From assembly GCF_004661485.1 (NCBI RefSeq), contig NZ_PQVH01000002.1:1-64000 (forward strand): a DNA stretch of 64,000 nt. Reading direction: 5' to 3'. The translations under genes were made by a program, and so were the position numbers. Below the pieces are notes generated by a model that was not told the DNA's origin, searched no databases, and saw nothing but the letters and a program-made list of their open reading frames with translations. The first letter of the stretch is position 1; each line of letters starts with the position of its first letter. Positions 40,882 to 50,624 of this stretch are shown in pieces. This DNA comes from Methylotenera oryzisoli. GTDB taxonomy: Bacteria; Pseudomonadota; Gammaproteobacteria; Burkholderiales; Methylophilaceae.

Positions 40882-43035
40882 ATGTTAGCAAAGCCTATTC
40901 CTAGCTATCGTCCTTATTGGGCGAAGCGGTTTGGGCCTGCGCCAATTTTACCGATGTCACGTGCCGAAATGGACGCCCTTGGCTGGGATAGTTGCGACAT
41001 TATTTTGATTACTGGTGATGCTTACATTGACCATCCTAGCTTTGGTATGGCTTTGGTGGGCCGCTTATTAGAAGCTCAGGGCTTTAGGGTAGGGATTATT
41101 GCGCAGCCAGATTGGCAAAATGCCAATGCATTTAAAGTGCTAGGCAAACCTAACCTTTATTTTGGGGTCACTGCTGGCAATATGGATAGCATGGTGAATC
41201 GTTACACTGCGGATAGAAAAATCCGTAGCGATGACGCTTATACGCCAGACGCTGCCCCTAACAAACGCCCAGACCGTGCGGTGCTGGTGTATAGCCAGCG
41301 TTGTCGTGAGGCCTATTCTGATGTGCCGTTGGTCGTGGGGAGTATCGAGGCGAGCTTACGCCGTATTGCACATTATGACTATTGGTCAGATAAAGTGCGC
41401 CGCAGTATTTTAGTGGATTCTAAAGCCGATATTTTATTGTATGGTAACGCAGAGCGCGCACTGGTTGAGCTTAGCCACAGAATTGCAAAAGGCGAGAAAG
41501 TTGCTGATATTCAAGATATCCGCGGTACTGCCTTTTTACGTAAGAAAATTCCAGAAGGCTGGAGTGAAATAGAAAGCACCAAGCTTGATCGTCCTGGTGC
41601 TGTAGATAAGCCAGTTGACCCATATGAAATGAAAATGGGTAAATCTGACGCGAGCTGTGCCACGGATGAGGCAAAGGCCAAAACGGAATTGCCAGACGGT
41701 GTGAAGGCAATTGAGATTGTGCCTAATCTCAGGTTAAAAGCACCTAAGGCAGACAGAAGCAAACAAGTGGTACGTTTGCCTGCGTTTGAAGAAGTGGCGA
41801 ATGATCCGGTGTTATATGCCCATGCATCTAGGGTGTTACATTTAGAGGCTAATCCAGGTAATGCACGCGCCTTGGTACAGAAGCATGGGGATAGAGAAGT
41901 GTGGCTCAATCCGCCGCCAATCCCGCTTACCACTAAAGAAATGGATTATGTGTATGACATGCCTTATGCACGTAAGCCGCACCCTGCGTATAAAGATGCC
42001 AAAATCCCAGCGTGGGAGATGATCCGTTTTAGTGTAAACATCATGCGCGGCTGCTTTGGCGGCTGTACTTTCTGCAGTATTACTGAGCATGAAGGCCGCA
42101 TTATTCAAAGTCGTTCTGAAGCTTCTATCTTGAAAGAGGTGGAAGAAATCCGTGATAAAGTTGACGGCTTTACCGGTGTGATTTCAGATTTAGGCGGACC
42201 TACTGCCAACATGTACCGTATTGCATGTAAATCTGAATCCATAGAGAAAAACTGTCGTAAGCTAAGTTGCGTTTACCCCGGTGTGTGCGAGAACCTGAAT
42301 ACCGACCATAGTGCGTTGATTCAGCTGTATCGTAAAGCGCGTGCCATCAAAGGCGTGAAGAAAATTCTTATCGGCTCAGGTTTGCGTTATGACCTAGCGG
42401 TGAAATCACCTGAGTATGTGAAAGAGCTGGTGCAACATCATGTGGGCGGATATTTGAAAATTGCGCCAGAGCACTCAGAAGAAAATGTGCTGAGCAAAAT
42501 GATGAAGCCAGGCATGGGTGCTTACGATGAATTTAAAGCCATGTTTGAGAAGTTCAGTGCCGAGGCAGGTAAGAAGCAATATTTGATTCCATACTTTATT
42601 GCGGCGCACCCTGGCACTACTGATAATGACATGCTGAACTTGGCATTGTGGTTAAAGAAATACGACTTCAAACTAGACCAAGTGCAAACCTTTACCCCTA
42701 CGCCAATGGCGATGGCAACTGCGATGTATCACTCAGGTAAAAATCCGTTGCGTAAAGTGACGGCAGACTCTGATGAAGTGCCTATTCCTAAAGCGGGCAA
42801 TGTGCGTAAGTTGCATAAAGCGTTTATCCGTTATCATGACCCGAACAATTGGCCGATGTTACGTGAGGCGTTGAAGAAAATGGGGCGTGACGATTTAATT
42901 GGTAGTGGTAAGCATTGTTTGATTCCTGCTTGGCAGCCGCTTTCAACTAAACCGGTGACGACAGTGCGTGGTGAGCAGTTAGAGCGCACTGTGCGGCCTA
43001 GACGCACCACAGAGAAAAAGCGTAAGTACTCTTAA
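40882..43035 (+). CDS. ygiQ: YgiQ-family radical SAM protein
   Basis: 717 aa from the ATG at 40882; a TTG at 40864 is an alternative. Radical SAM cluster motif [13 protein letters not shown] (CxxxCxxC), preceded by the UPF0313 N-terminal domain ([37 protein letters not shown]). The C-terminal tail is Arg/Lys-rich. Molecular substrate not established. Confidence 0.93.
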   Translation: MLAKPIPSYRPYWAKRFGPAPILPMSRAEMDALGWDSCDIILITGDAYIDHPSFGMALVGRLLEAQGFRVGIIAQPDWQNANAFKVLGKPNLYFGVTAGNMDSMVNRYTADRKIRSDDAYTPDAAPNKRPDRAVLVYSQRCREAYSDVPLVVGSIEASLRRIAHYDYWSDKVRRSILVDSKADILLYGNAERALVELSHRIAKGEKVADIQDIRGTAFLRKKIPEGWSEIESTKLDRPGAVDKPVDPYEMKMGKSDASCATDEAKAKTELPDGVKAIEIVPNLRLKAPKADRSKQVVRLPAFEEVANDPVLYAHASRVLHLEANPGNARALVQKHGDREVWLNPPPIPLTTKEMDYVYDMPYARKPHPAYKDAKIPAWEMIRFSVNIMRGCFGGCTFCSITEHEGRIIQSRSEASILKEVEEIRDKVDGFTGVISDLGGPTANMYRIACKSESIEKNCRKLSCVYPGVCENLNTDHSALIQLYRKARAIKGVKKILIGSGLRYDLAVKSPEYVKELVQHHVGGYLKIAPEHSEENVLSKMMKPGMGAYDEFKAMFEKFSAEAGKKQYLIPYFIAAHPGTTDNDMLNLALWLKKYDFKLDQVQTFTPTPMAMATAMYHSGKNPLRKVTADSDEVPIPKAGNVRKLHKAFIRYHDPNNWPMLREALKKMGRDDLIGSGKHCLIPAWQPLSTKPVTTVRGEQLERTVRPRRTTEKKRKYS

Positions 43036-43063
43036 CTTAAGCATTTTGTATGAGGGCAATACG

Positions 43064-43930
43064 ATGTTAAGTAATTTGATATCTAATTTAAACAAAGCCC
43101 TCATCCCTCTGCTGTTGTTCGTTGGGCTCAGTAGTCCTGTCTTGGCAGAACAGGGCCTGTTTTGGAAAGCAGACTCTAAAACTGCACATCCGATTTATCT
43201 GTTCGGGTCGATTCACACTGATGACAATCGAGTGACGGATTTTTCTCCCAGCGTATTAGCGGCTTTAAAATCTGTCGATGCTTTCATGATGGAGGCTGAC
43301 GCGCCTCAAGACCCGCGCATATTGCAGTCGCAAGATGTTGACCTCAAAACAAGCTTGAGCCCTAACGAGCTTGAGCAACTGTATGCCCTGGCAGACTTTC
43401 ATGTGATGCATCGAGAAGCCGCACTGCGTACTAAGCCATGGTTACTGGCGGTTGTGTTTGATTCGCCAAGGCCACTCACCCCATATGCGCAAGATAATTT
43501 GCTGATGCGTCTCGCTGAAGATAATGGCAAAGAAGTGCAAGGCATGGAATCTGCCGCGGAGCATTTTTCCGTCATGGATAGCCTGACCGCCGATGAGCAG
43601 TTGGCTTTTTTACGCAAGGTATTAAAGCGCAGCCATCAGGTTAAAGTGCGTGATTATGAACGCTTAATCAAAGCTTATTTAAAAGGCGATGCAAACAAAC
43701 TGGCCGCGCTGAATGCTCAAATTACCGGTAGTATGCTGCCCACGCCGCTTTGGGAAAAAATGCGCGTTAAGCTGCTGGATGAACGTAATGCGGTGATGGC
43801 GCAGCGTATACTGGCTAAAGCGCAAGATAAAAGTTTGTTTGTGGCGGTAGGCGCTTCACACTTGGCAGGCCCAACTGGGCTGATTGCCGCTCTGAAACAA
43901 GCTGGATATACACTGAGTGTTGTGAAGTAA
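43064..43930 (+). CDS. TraB/GumN-family protein
   Basis: 288 aa from the ATG at 43064, which has GAGGG upstream. A signal peptide ends near VLA (residue 29). YLFGSIHTDD, MMEADA and FVAVGASHLAGPTGLIAALKQAGY are the family signatures; these are putative metal-dependent proteases of the Tiki/TraB clan. Probably periplasmic. Confidence 0.87.
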   Translation: MLSNLISNLNKALIPLLLFVGLSSPVLAEQGLFWKADSKTAHPIYLFGSIHTDDNRVTDFSPSVLAALKSVDAFMMEADAPQDPRILQSQDVDLKTSLSPNELEQLYALADFHVMHREAALRTKPWLLAVVFDSPRPLTPYAQDNLLMRLAEDNGKEVQGMESAAEHFSVMDSLTADEQLAFLRKVLKRSHQVKVRDYERLIKAYLKGDANKLAALNAQITGSMLPTPLWEKMRVKLLDERNAVMAQRILAKAQDKSLFVAVGASHLAGPTGLIAALKQAGYTLSVVK

Positions 43931-43944
43931 CCTGAAGCTAGCGA

Positions 43945-44529
43945 CTAATGTGTTACGTGGCGTCCTGCTTCATAGTTAATCACTTCCGGCGATTGATTCA
44001 CGTAGATAAGTTTGTCTGTTGCAAAGCCAAGCTCTTTGGCTTGCGCAATTAAGTGTTGCTTGATTGGGTATGATAATTGAGGTGTGCGCGAAAGTATCCA
44101 GAAGTAAGATTTATCCGGGCCGCAAATCATTACGTAGTTGTAGTACGGTTTATCCAGTTCAATAATATTGTACGCGCCGTAAAACGGGCCAAAGAACGAT
44201 ACTTTTAGTTTGCCTGTACGCGTTTTGTCTGCGTTTGCCGGGTCAATAAAGTAAGCTTTACCCTCCGCTTCTTTCCACGCTTTTTTCTCTGCATTGAACC
44301 CGCGGTTAATCACTTTAATCCCACCATCATCACGCAGGCTGTAGGTGGCGGTTACGTTGTCCAAACCACGCTCAAAGCTGTGATCTAGCCGTGCGATTTC
44401 ATACCATGTGCCTAGGTATTGGTTTGCATCAAAGCTTTCTATCACTTTTACCTTGTCGGGCACACCCATGCATGAAGTGAGCAGCAAACAGATTGATACA
44501 AGTAAGTAGCGTATGTTGAACTGTGTCAT
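43945..44529 (-). CDS. blc: Outer-membrane lipocalin (Blc-like)
   Basis: 194 aa from the ATG at 44529. A lipoprotein signal with lipobox LLTSC. The lipocalin signature YLGTWYEIARLDHSFERGL and the C-terminal PQLSYPIKQHLIAQAKELGF match bacterial Blc, which binds fatty acids or lysophospholipids. Confidence 0.92.
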   Translation of the reverse strand: MTQFNIRYLLVSICLLLTSCMGVPDKVKVIESFDANQYLGTWYEIARLDHSFERGLDNVTATYSLRDDGGIKVINRGFNAEKKAWKEAEGKAYFIDPANADKTRTGKLKVSFFGPFYGAYNIIELDKPYYNYVMICGPDKSYFWILSRTPQLSYPIKQHLIAQAKELGFATDKLIYVNQSPEVINYEAGRHVTH

Positions 44530-44622
44530 GGTAAGCAAGTTTAATCTCATTTATAGTTAGCGGTCTGACTGTTAAGCGGTTTAAAAATTCTATCGCTAGT
44601 TATTTAATTCGTTGAATGGGCA

Positions 44623-45207
44623 TTAGTCTGGTTTAGACATCCACGCAAAGAGTGATGCGCTCATGACTTCTTCGACCGACATATCAATCGGTGTTAACCA
44701 GTCACGCGGTACAAAAACAGTGTAGCCACCAATCATATAGCCCATGGGTAAATATACGGCAACACGGTCACCCTGAATAAACCCCTCTGGTAGGCCATCT
44801 GTATTTTTTCTGGTGATTAAGCCAACGATTTCAAGTGGGTGCCCCGGAACCTTTAAGGTCACCGCCTGTTGTGAACTGCCTTTTTTATGCGGCGCAAAGT
44901 AATCTGCGAAACTCTTTAATGACGAATAGATGCTTTTTACAACCGGTAGATTTGTAAATGGAAATTCAATCAGTGAGAGTACTTTGTATATGTATTTGTG
45001 GGAGACGAGGTACCCCAGCAATAGGATGCCGCCTAAACCCAATGCCAGCCCCAAGCCTGGAATGTAGAAGTCACCTATGACTGGGCGTACCCACCACATT
45101 GCGATATGTTCTGCCCATGTTAAAAACGTATATAACAAATATACGGTAAGCCCTAATGGTAATGCTGTAAGCAGGCCGCGAAAGAAATATTGGTAAATAC
45201 GTTTCAT
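44623..45207 (-). CDS. DUF502 membrane protein
   Basis: 194 aa. It begins MKRIYQYFFRGLLTALPLGLTVYLLY, has a second TM (GLGLALGLGGILLLGYLV), then a soluble part with VTLKVPGHPLEIVGLITRK and FVPRDWLTPIDMSVEEVM, all typical of DUF502. Function unknown. Confidence 0.87.
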   Translation of the reverse strand: MKRIYQYFFRGLLTALPLGLTVYLLYTFLTWAEHIAMWWVRPVIGDFYIPGLGLALGLGGILLLGYLVSHKYIYKVLSLIEFPFTNLPVVKSIYSSLKSFADYFAPHKKGSSQQAVTLKVPGHPLEIVGLITRKNTDGLPEGFIQGDRVAVYLPMGYMIGGYTVFVPRDWLTPIDMSVEEVMSASLFAWMSKPD

Positions 45208-45280
45208 AGGGCTTCCGTTCTAAATGGCATGTAATATGCTGATGATATTGCGGGTGCAGCGTGACGGTTCAATATATTGA

Positions 45281-46003
45281 TTACTGGTTTTCTGCCTTTA
45301 ACGCGTTAAGGTCAGCTTCACTTAGCCAGCGCCACTCTCCAAGTTTTAGATCTTGTGGTAATTCTAAACGCCCGATTCTAATGCGCTTTAACGCTTCTAC
45401 ACGATTGCTAATAGCGGCAACCATACGTTTAACTTGGTGATATTTACCTTCTGCCAGCGTCATGTGAATTACGTGGTCGCTGATTTTGGTACAGGCGAGG
45501 GCTGCAATCGGTGCATCTTCATCAATGAGTTGTACGCCTTTTAAAATATGGGCGATTTGTTCATCGCTGACGGCATGTTTACAAGTGACTTCATATACTT
45601 TTGGCACTTTGTGTTTGGGTGAACTCATGCGGTGAATGAACTGCCCGTCATCTGAGATTAAAATCAGCCCGGTAGTGTCCTCATCCAACCTGCCTATGCA
45701 TTGCACGCCACGTTCTACCAGTGGGTGTGGTAATAGGCTATAGATAGTGGGGTGGTGCTGGGTTTTATGCGAGCACTCGTAGTTGCCGGGTTTATGCATC
45801 ATGAGGTAAGACTTTTCACGATAGTCCCATGCTTCACCCTTAATGGTGTAATGCAGGTTTTCTAGCTCAAAAGTGGCATCAGGGTCATCACATAGTTCCC
45901 CATTGACCGTCACCTCTTCGTTAATAACAAGAATGCGGCATAGTTTGCGTGCACCAAAGCCTTGGTTGTGTAATATGCGTTCAATAGAAAGTTTTTTAGC
46001 CAT
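45281..46003 (-). CDS. RsuA-family pseudouridine synthase
   Basis: 240 aa from MAKKLSIERIL (46003). An S4-like N-terminal RNA-binding part, then the catalytic motif CIGRLDEDTTGLILISDDG (Asp of RLD) and LAEGKYHQVKRMVAAISN. Probably 16S rRNA U516-type (RsuA), though RluE/RluF cannot be excluded. Confidence 0.9.
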   Translation of the reverse strand: MAKKLSIERILHNQGFGARKLCRILVINEEVTVNGELCDDPDATFELENLHYTIKGEAWDYREKSYLMMHKPGNYECSHKTQHHPTIYSLLPHPLVERGVQCIGRLDEDTTGLILISDDGQFIHRMSSPKHKVPKVYEVTCKHAVSDEQIAHILKGVQLIDEDAPIAALACTKISDHVIHMTLAEGKYHQVKRMVAAISNRVEALKRIRIGRLELPQDLKLGEWRWLSEADLNALKAENQ

Positions 46004-46029
46004 ACCATGCATTATAAGGCACAAATAAA

Positions 46030-46056
46030 AACGCCCGCATGTTTCAGTGCGGGCAT
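46030..46056 (-). terminator. Terminator of aqpZ
   Basis: GCCCGCA (46033-46039) pairs with TGCGGGC (46048-46054), followed by T-rich sequence on the - strand. Confidence 0.8.
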
Positions 46057-46080
46057 TGTGATGTTACGCTTAATTACAGC

Positions 46081-46767
46081 TTAGTCTTGACTGATGGTTT
46101 TGTAAGCAAATGCACCGATTACTGCACCAACAATCGGGGCCAGCCAAAATAGCCATAACTGCTGCAAGGCGATGCCACCCTCAATTAGAGCAGGGCCAGT
46201 GCTACGTGCCGGGTTAACTGAAGTATTGGTGACAGGGATGCTGATTAAATGGATGAGTACCAATGTAAAACCGATGGCTAGTGGTGCTAAACCGGCAGGC
46301 GCACGCTTATCTGTAGCGCCCATGATGATAAATAAGAACATTGCCGTCATCACGATTTCTGTGATTAAACCTGCCATCATGCTGTAACCATGGGGTGAGT
46401 GCTCTGCAAATCCGTTTGATGCTAAACCGCCTGCATAACCTTCCATCCCGCTTGCAATGGTACGAATCAGCAATGCCGCTAGAATAGCGCCTAATACTTG
46501 CGCAATAATATAGTGGGGAAGCTCTTTGGCGCTAAAACGGCCGCCTGCAACTAGGCCAATCGAAACTGCAGGGTTGAGGTGGCAGCCCGAGATATGGCCA
46601 ATAGCGTAAGCCATAGTCACCACAGTTAAGCCAAATGCGAAAGAAACCCCTAAATAACCTAAGCCTAAATCTGGAATACCAGCAGCGAGCACTGCACTGC
46701 CACAGCCGCCTAACACTAACCAGAATGTACCGATGAGCTCTGCAAGCGCACGTTTTGATAATGACAT
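46081..46767 (-). CDS. aqpZ: Aquaporin Z
   Basis: 228 aa, six TM helices, and both NPA motifs ([10 protein letters not shown] and [10 protein letters not shown]). The Arg after the second NPA and ISGCH/SIPVTN filter residues fit a water channel rather than a glycerol facilitator. Confidence 0.94.
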   Translation of the reverse strand: MSLSKRALAELIGTFWLVLGGCGSAVLAAGIPDLGLGYLGVSFAFGLTVVTMAYAIGHISGCHLNPAVSIGLVAGGRFSAKELPHYIIAQVLGAILAALLIRTIASGMEGYAGGLASNGFAEHSPHGYSMMAGLITEIVMTAMFLFIIMGATDKRAPAGLAPLAIGFTLVLIHLISIPVTNTSVNPARSTGPALIEGGIALQQLWLFWLAPIVGAVIGAFAYKTISQD

Positions 46768-46908
46768 AATTACTCCAATCTTATAATGATTATTAAAATC
46801 TACATGGACTTCATTTATATCAATTGCATGGCTAATTTACTGCAATCATGATGTGACTACAAGCGAGTTTGGGTTAAACTAGGCCTTTAATTTATACACC
46901 ATAGTTAT

Positions 46909-47700
46909 ATGTCTTTTAAGCACATCATCTCTCGCGACAATCCAGTTTTTAAGCAACTTAAGAAATTTGCAGATAATGCGCGCGAGCGCAGGGCCGAGGG
47001 CAAAACACTGTTGGATGGCGTGCATTTGATTGAGTCGTATATCGACACTTTTGGTGAGCCCGATTTAATTATTATTCCTGAGGGTAAAAGCAGTGTAGAG
47101 GCCACCGGTTTGATACAGGCTTTGGCCGACATTCCAACCATTATGCTGCCTACCTTGATGTTCGCAGAGCTTACTCCGGTGACGAATGCGACCGGTATTT
47201 TAGCGCTAGTGAAAATACCGCAATTGCCTGTTCCGGAAAAGCCGGCCTTTGCATTAATGCTAGAAGATATACAAGACCCCGGTAACATCGGTAGTATGTT
47301 GCGCACAGCGGCTGCATCCGGTGTTGATGTGGTTTACCTAAGCACTAGCTGTACCGATGCGTGGTCGCCCAAGGCGTTACGTGGCGGTCAGGGCGCACAG
47401 TTTGTATTGCCAATTGTAGAGCGTGTAGATTTAATTAAAGCATTGCAGGCGTTTGATGGTAATAGTTACGCCACCGCCATGCAAGGTGATTCACTGTATA
47501 TGCAAGATTTATCACAACCCACTGCTTTTGTGATTGGTAATGAAGGGGCAGGGCTACGCCACCAAACGATGGCAGCAGCAACTAAACGGATTACCATCCC
47601 CATGGCCACCACTGCGCTGGGCTCGGTGGAATCACTCAACGCAGGTGCGGCGGCTGCAGTTTGTTTATTTGAGCGCATGCGTCAGGCATCGCTAAAGTAA
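46909..47700 (+). CDS. SpoU-family (TrmH/RlmB-like) RNA 2'-O-methyltransferase
   Basis: 263 aa. A knotted SPOUT methyltransferase with motifs EDIQDPGNIGSMLRTAAASGV, FVIGNEGAGL and SVESLNAGAAAAVCLFE. The N-terminal substrate-binding part (RDNPVFKQLKKFADNARERRAEGKT) is of TrmH/RlmB type. Target rRNA or tRNA not determinable. Confidence 0.92.
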   Translation: MSFKHIISRDNPVFKQLKKFADNARERRAEGKTLLDGVHLIESYIDTFGEPDLIIIPEGKSSVEATGLIQALADIPTIMLPTLMFAELTPVTNATGILALVKIPQLPVPEKPAFALMLEDIQDPGNIGSMLRTAAASGVDVVYLSTSCTDAWSPKALRGGQGAQFVLPIVERVDLIKALQAFDGNSYATAMQGDSLYMQDLSQPTAFVIGNEGAGLRHQTMAAATKRITIPMATTALGSVESLNAGAAAAVCLFERMRQASLK

Positions 47701-47726
47701 ACGTTGAGAACTCTAAGGATATATTA

Positions 47727-48263
47727 ATGTGCAGACATCAAGCAGCTAAATACCAAGCAGAAAATCAAACATTTGGGCGTGCTGCGCAATCGGCACAGCG
47801 CGGCTTTAGCTTGATAGAGATGATGGCAATTGTTGTGATTATGGGTATTTTGGCGATGGTGGCAATCCCGTCCAGCATGAGTCGCATCATTAAAGAGCAA
47901 ATCACCGCAGCTTTGCCGCTAGCGGATATTGCCAAGGCACCGATTGCTACTGCATGGTCGCTCTCTCAAGAAATGTTGCCTGATAATGCCGCTGCAGATT
48001 TACCTAGCAGTAATAAAGTGGTGAGTAACTTTATTACCGATACGAAAATTGAAAATGGTGCGATTCATATGACCTTTGGTAATAAAGCGCATCCGAAAAT
48101 TAAAGACAAAATACTGAGCTTAAGGCCAGCAGTGATTGAAGAGTCTAAGGTTGTGCCTGTGGCATGGGTGTGCGGAAACGCAAAAGCCCCAGACAATATG
48201 ACGGTAAAAGGTGAAAATAAAACGAATATACCGGATGAGTATTTGCCACGCTTATGTAGGTAA
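47727..48263 (+). CDS. Type IV pilin-like protein
   Basis: 178 aa. A basic leader ends at G before FSLIEMMAIVVIMGILAMVAIPS, the prepilin peptidase site with Glu5 and the N-terminal hydrophobic helix. The C-terminal part has two Cys (near residues 157 and 177) that could form the D-loop disulfide. The leader of ~34 residues is long, so a start nearer the motif is possible. It stands apart from other pilus genes. Confidence 0.88.
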   Translation: MCRHQAAKYQAENQTFGRAAQSAQRGFSLIEMMAIVVIMGILAMVAIPSSMSRIIKEQITAALPLADIAKAPIATAWSLSQEMLPDNAAADLPSSNKVVSNFITDTKIENGAIHMTFGNKAHPKIKDKILSLRPAVIEESKVVPVAWVCGNAKAPDNMTVKGENKTNIPDEYLPRLCR

Positions 48264-48326
48264 AGTGGCTGATACGTGCCGGAGCAGACTTGATCGTGAA
48301 AGTGACTAAGTATGGTGCGATGGTGA

Positions 48327-48348
48327 TGCGGCAGCCGTGACTGCCGCA
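48327..48348. other. Hairpin downstream of the pilin-like gene
   Basis: TGCGGCAG and CTGCCGCA with a 6-nt loop between convergent genes. No T run on either strand, so terminator activity is uncertain. Confidence 0.5.
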
Positions 48349-48375
48349 CATGCTATCTCATCTGTTAGCCAAAGT

Positions 48376-49287
48376 TTAATGCACCTCTGGATGTGCTTTT
48401 GTTGTGACTTCACTCACCATGAGTTGTGTTGCGTCCACTTTATCAAAGCTGTAGTGCGCATTACAAAAATCGCAATTCACTTCAATTTTTCCTTGCTCTT
48501 CAATGATGCTGGTAATTTCTTCGTTGCCTAGCATGCGCAACATGCTTGAAACGCTTTCACGTGAGCAGCTGCAATGAAATTTAGTATTACTTGCCTCAAA
48601 CAGCCGTACATCCTCTTCATGAAATAAGCGCGTTAGTATGGTTTCTGTTGGCAGGTTGAGCAGCTCATCGTCTGTAATCGTACCGGCTAAATGGCCGATG
48701 CGGTTCCAAGCATCTAAATCCTGAGTGCTGAGGTCTTCAGTTTTTGTTACCTGATTCATAGTGTCTGGTAGCTTTTGTAACAGCATGCCTGCTGCGGCGT
48801 TGCCATCACAATGTAGCCAGATTCTGGTGTCAATTTGTTCTGAACGCAGCATGTAGTTCTCTAGAATGGTGCTGATGCTGTCACCCTCAAGCGACACGAT
48901 GCCTTGATATGCCTGACGGCCATCTTTAGGGTCTAGCGTAATCATAAATTGCCCATGAGAAATAAGGTCAAACAGGCTTTGCTCGTCGGACACTTCGCCT
49001 TTCCACTTAGCGGTGGCGCGAATGCCAAACTCTGAGTTGCACTCTACTACTAGTAATTTTAATGCGCCTTTACTTTGAATCTGCAGCACAAGAGAGCCGC
49101 TCATTTTAAGCGTAGCGGTCAGCAATGCGCTGGCGGCCATTAGCTCACCTAGTGCGCGTTTTAAGCCGGCAGGTAAATGCTGTTTATTCAGTGCTAGCTG
49201 TAGTGTGCTTGTCAGGTTAACAAGGTTGCCGCGTATTGGCGTGTTTTCAAAAACAAAGCGTTGTAGTGTGTCTGGTAATTTATTCAT
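48376..49287 (-). CDS. hslO: Redox-regulated chaperone Hsp33
   Basis: 303 aa. The C-terminal zinc switch is CSCS (near residue 245) and CDFC (near residue 278), matching CxC-(27-32)-CxxC. The N-terminus is LQRFVFENTPIRGNLVNLT. A holdase activated by oxidation. Confidence 0.95.
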   Translation of the reverse strand: MNKLPDTLQRFVFENTPIRGNLVNLTSTLQLALNKQHLPAGLKRALGELMAASALLTATLKMSGSLVLQIQSKGALKLLVVECNSEFGIRATAKWKGEVSDEQSLFDLISHGQFMITLDPKDGRQAYQGIVSLEGDSISTILENYMLRSEQIDTRIWLHCDGNAAAGMLLQKLPDTMNQVTKTEDLSTQDLDAWNRIGHLAGTITDDELLNLPTETILTRLFHEEDVRLFEASNTKFHCSCSRESVSSMLRMLGNEEITSIIEEQGKIEVNCDFCNAHYSFDKVDATQLMVSEVTTKAHPEVH

Positions 49288-49391
49288 CCTGACATTTTAA
49301 CATTAGCATGCAGCATTCAAAATGTTTGGATGGAGTATTTTAACGGTCAATATGTTTGCTAATGGAGCGCACATAAAACAGCTCTAGTGCG

Positions 49392-50285
49392 TCAGCTGGC
49401 GACAATGATTTGCTTGGTTTGTGGAATGGCCGATATCACCCAGTGCTCAAGCGCCCATTGCCATAGTGTATTTAATGGCGCGTTTTTGATGATGGTAGGC
49501 GGCTGCTGGCCTAAAAAGCATAATGCATCGTGGAGTAGCTCGCTGGCTGTGCCTATTTCTATGGGTTTTGCCAGTGTTTGTTTACTCAGCTTTTCTTTAT
49601 TGGCATTGGCGGCAACTGGCACATGTGCATATTGGGGTGTAGAAAACCCTAACTGTTGCTGCAAGTATATCTGGCGAGGTGTGGAGTCTAATAAGTCGGC
49701 GCCACGCACGATGTGGGTGATGCCTTGCGCGGCATCATCTACCACTACCGCCAGCTGGTAAGCAAATAAGCCATCCGCGCGCTTTAAGATAAAGTCACCG
49801 ACATCAATGCCAATGTTTTGTTGAATCCGTTGTTGAATGCCGTCATGAAAGCTAATCGCATGATTGTCTGTCTTGATGCGCCAGGCTATCGCGGTTTCAG
49901 GCTTGATGGGCTGGTGTAGGCAAGTTTTTGGATAGATGCGTCCATCAATGCCGAAAGTAGTGCTGGAGTCGGCAATTTCCTTGCGGGTGCAGGTGCATGG
50001 GTAAATCAGTTGTTTACGATTGAGTAGGTCGAGTGCGTCAGCATAGAGTGCGCTTCGCTGGCTTTGGTAAACAACTGTGTCGTCCCACTCAAATCTAAAC
50101 GCTTCCAGTTGATGCAAAATCGTGTCTGCCGCACCTTTGATCTCACGGGGCCTGTCTAAATCCTCCATGCGTACTAACCATCGCCCTTGGTTGGCTTTTG
50201 CTTCACAAAAGCTGGCGACGGCCGCTACCAATGAGCCAAAGTGCAAAGGGCCTGTGGGTGAGGGGGCAAAGCGGCCTACGTACAT
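49392..50285 (-). CDS. gluQ: Glutamyl-Q tRNA(Asp) synthetase
   Basis: 297 aa. A GluRS-like catalytic domain lacking the anticodon domain. HIGH-like start RFAPSPTGPLHFGSLVAAVAS, WLVRMEDLDRPRE, and a CTCTRKEI zinc segment. It attaches Glu to queuosine in tRNA(Asp). Confidence 0.94.
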   Translation of the reverse strand: MYVGRFAPSPTGPLHFGSLVAAVASFCEAKANQGRWLVRMEDLDRPREIKGAADTILHQLEAFRFEWDDTVVYQSQRSALYADALDLLNRKQLIYPCTCTRKEIADSSTTFGIDGRIYPKTCLHQPIKPETAIAWRIKTDNHAISFHDGIQQRIQQNIGIDVGDFILKRADGLFAYQLAVVVDDAAQGITHIVRGADLLDSTPRQIYLQQQLGFSTPQYAHVPVAANANKEKLSKQTLAKPIEIGTASELLHDALCFLGQQPPTIIKNAPLNTLWQWALEHWVISAIPQTKQIIVAS

Positions 50286-50296
50286 GCTGGTGAAAC

Positions 50297-50608
50297 TTAG
50301 TTAACAGGTTGTAGGTATGGCGGAATGTGCCAGTAACCTAGCTGGTTACCTAATAGCATGAGTTGGCAATGTAGGCGGTCATTGCCGCTGGCGCTGACAT
50401 CAAACTCGTAAGTACGCAAAAACTGCACATGACCACGGCGATTCCGCCCCAGCCATATTTTGCTACAGGCCACAGATTCATCTAGCAGTTGCAGGTTGAA
50501 CCTGGCTGAAAGTTCGCTACCTAGCAAAATTGCACGTTCACGTTTGTTTAAACTGTCTATCCAAAACCAGCCGATGGCTAATAGGATAATAATTAAAATC
50601 ATTTCCAT
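50297..50608 (-). CDS. DUF3301 membrane-anchored protein
   Basis: 103 aa. One N-terminal TM helix, then DSLNKRERAILLGSELSARFNLQLLDESVACSKIWLGRNRRG, the DUF3301 pattern. Function unknown. Lies between gluQ and pilU. Confidence 0.85.
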   Translation of the reverse strand: MEMILIIILLAIGWFWIDSLNKRERAILLGSELSARFNLQLLDESVACSKIWLGRNRRGHVQFLRTYEFDVSASGNDRLHCQLMLLGNQLGYWHIPPYLQPVN

Positions 50609-50624
50609 TAATGCATACTCATTA

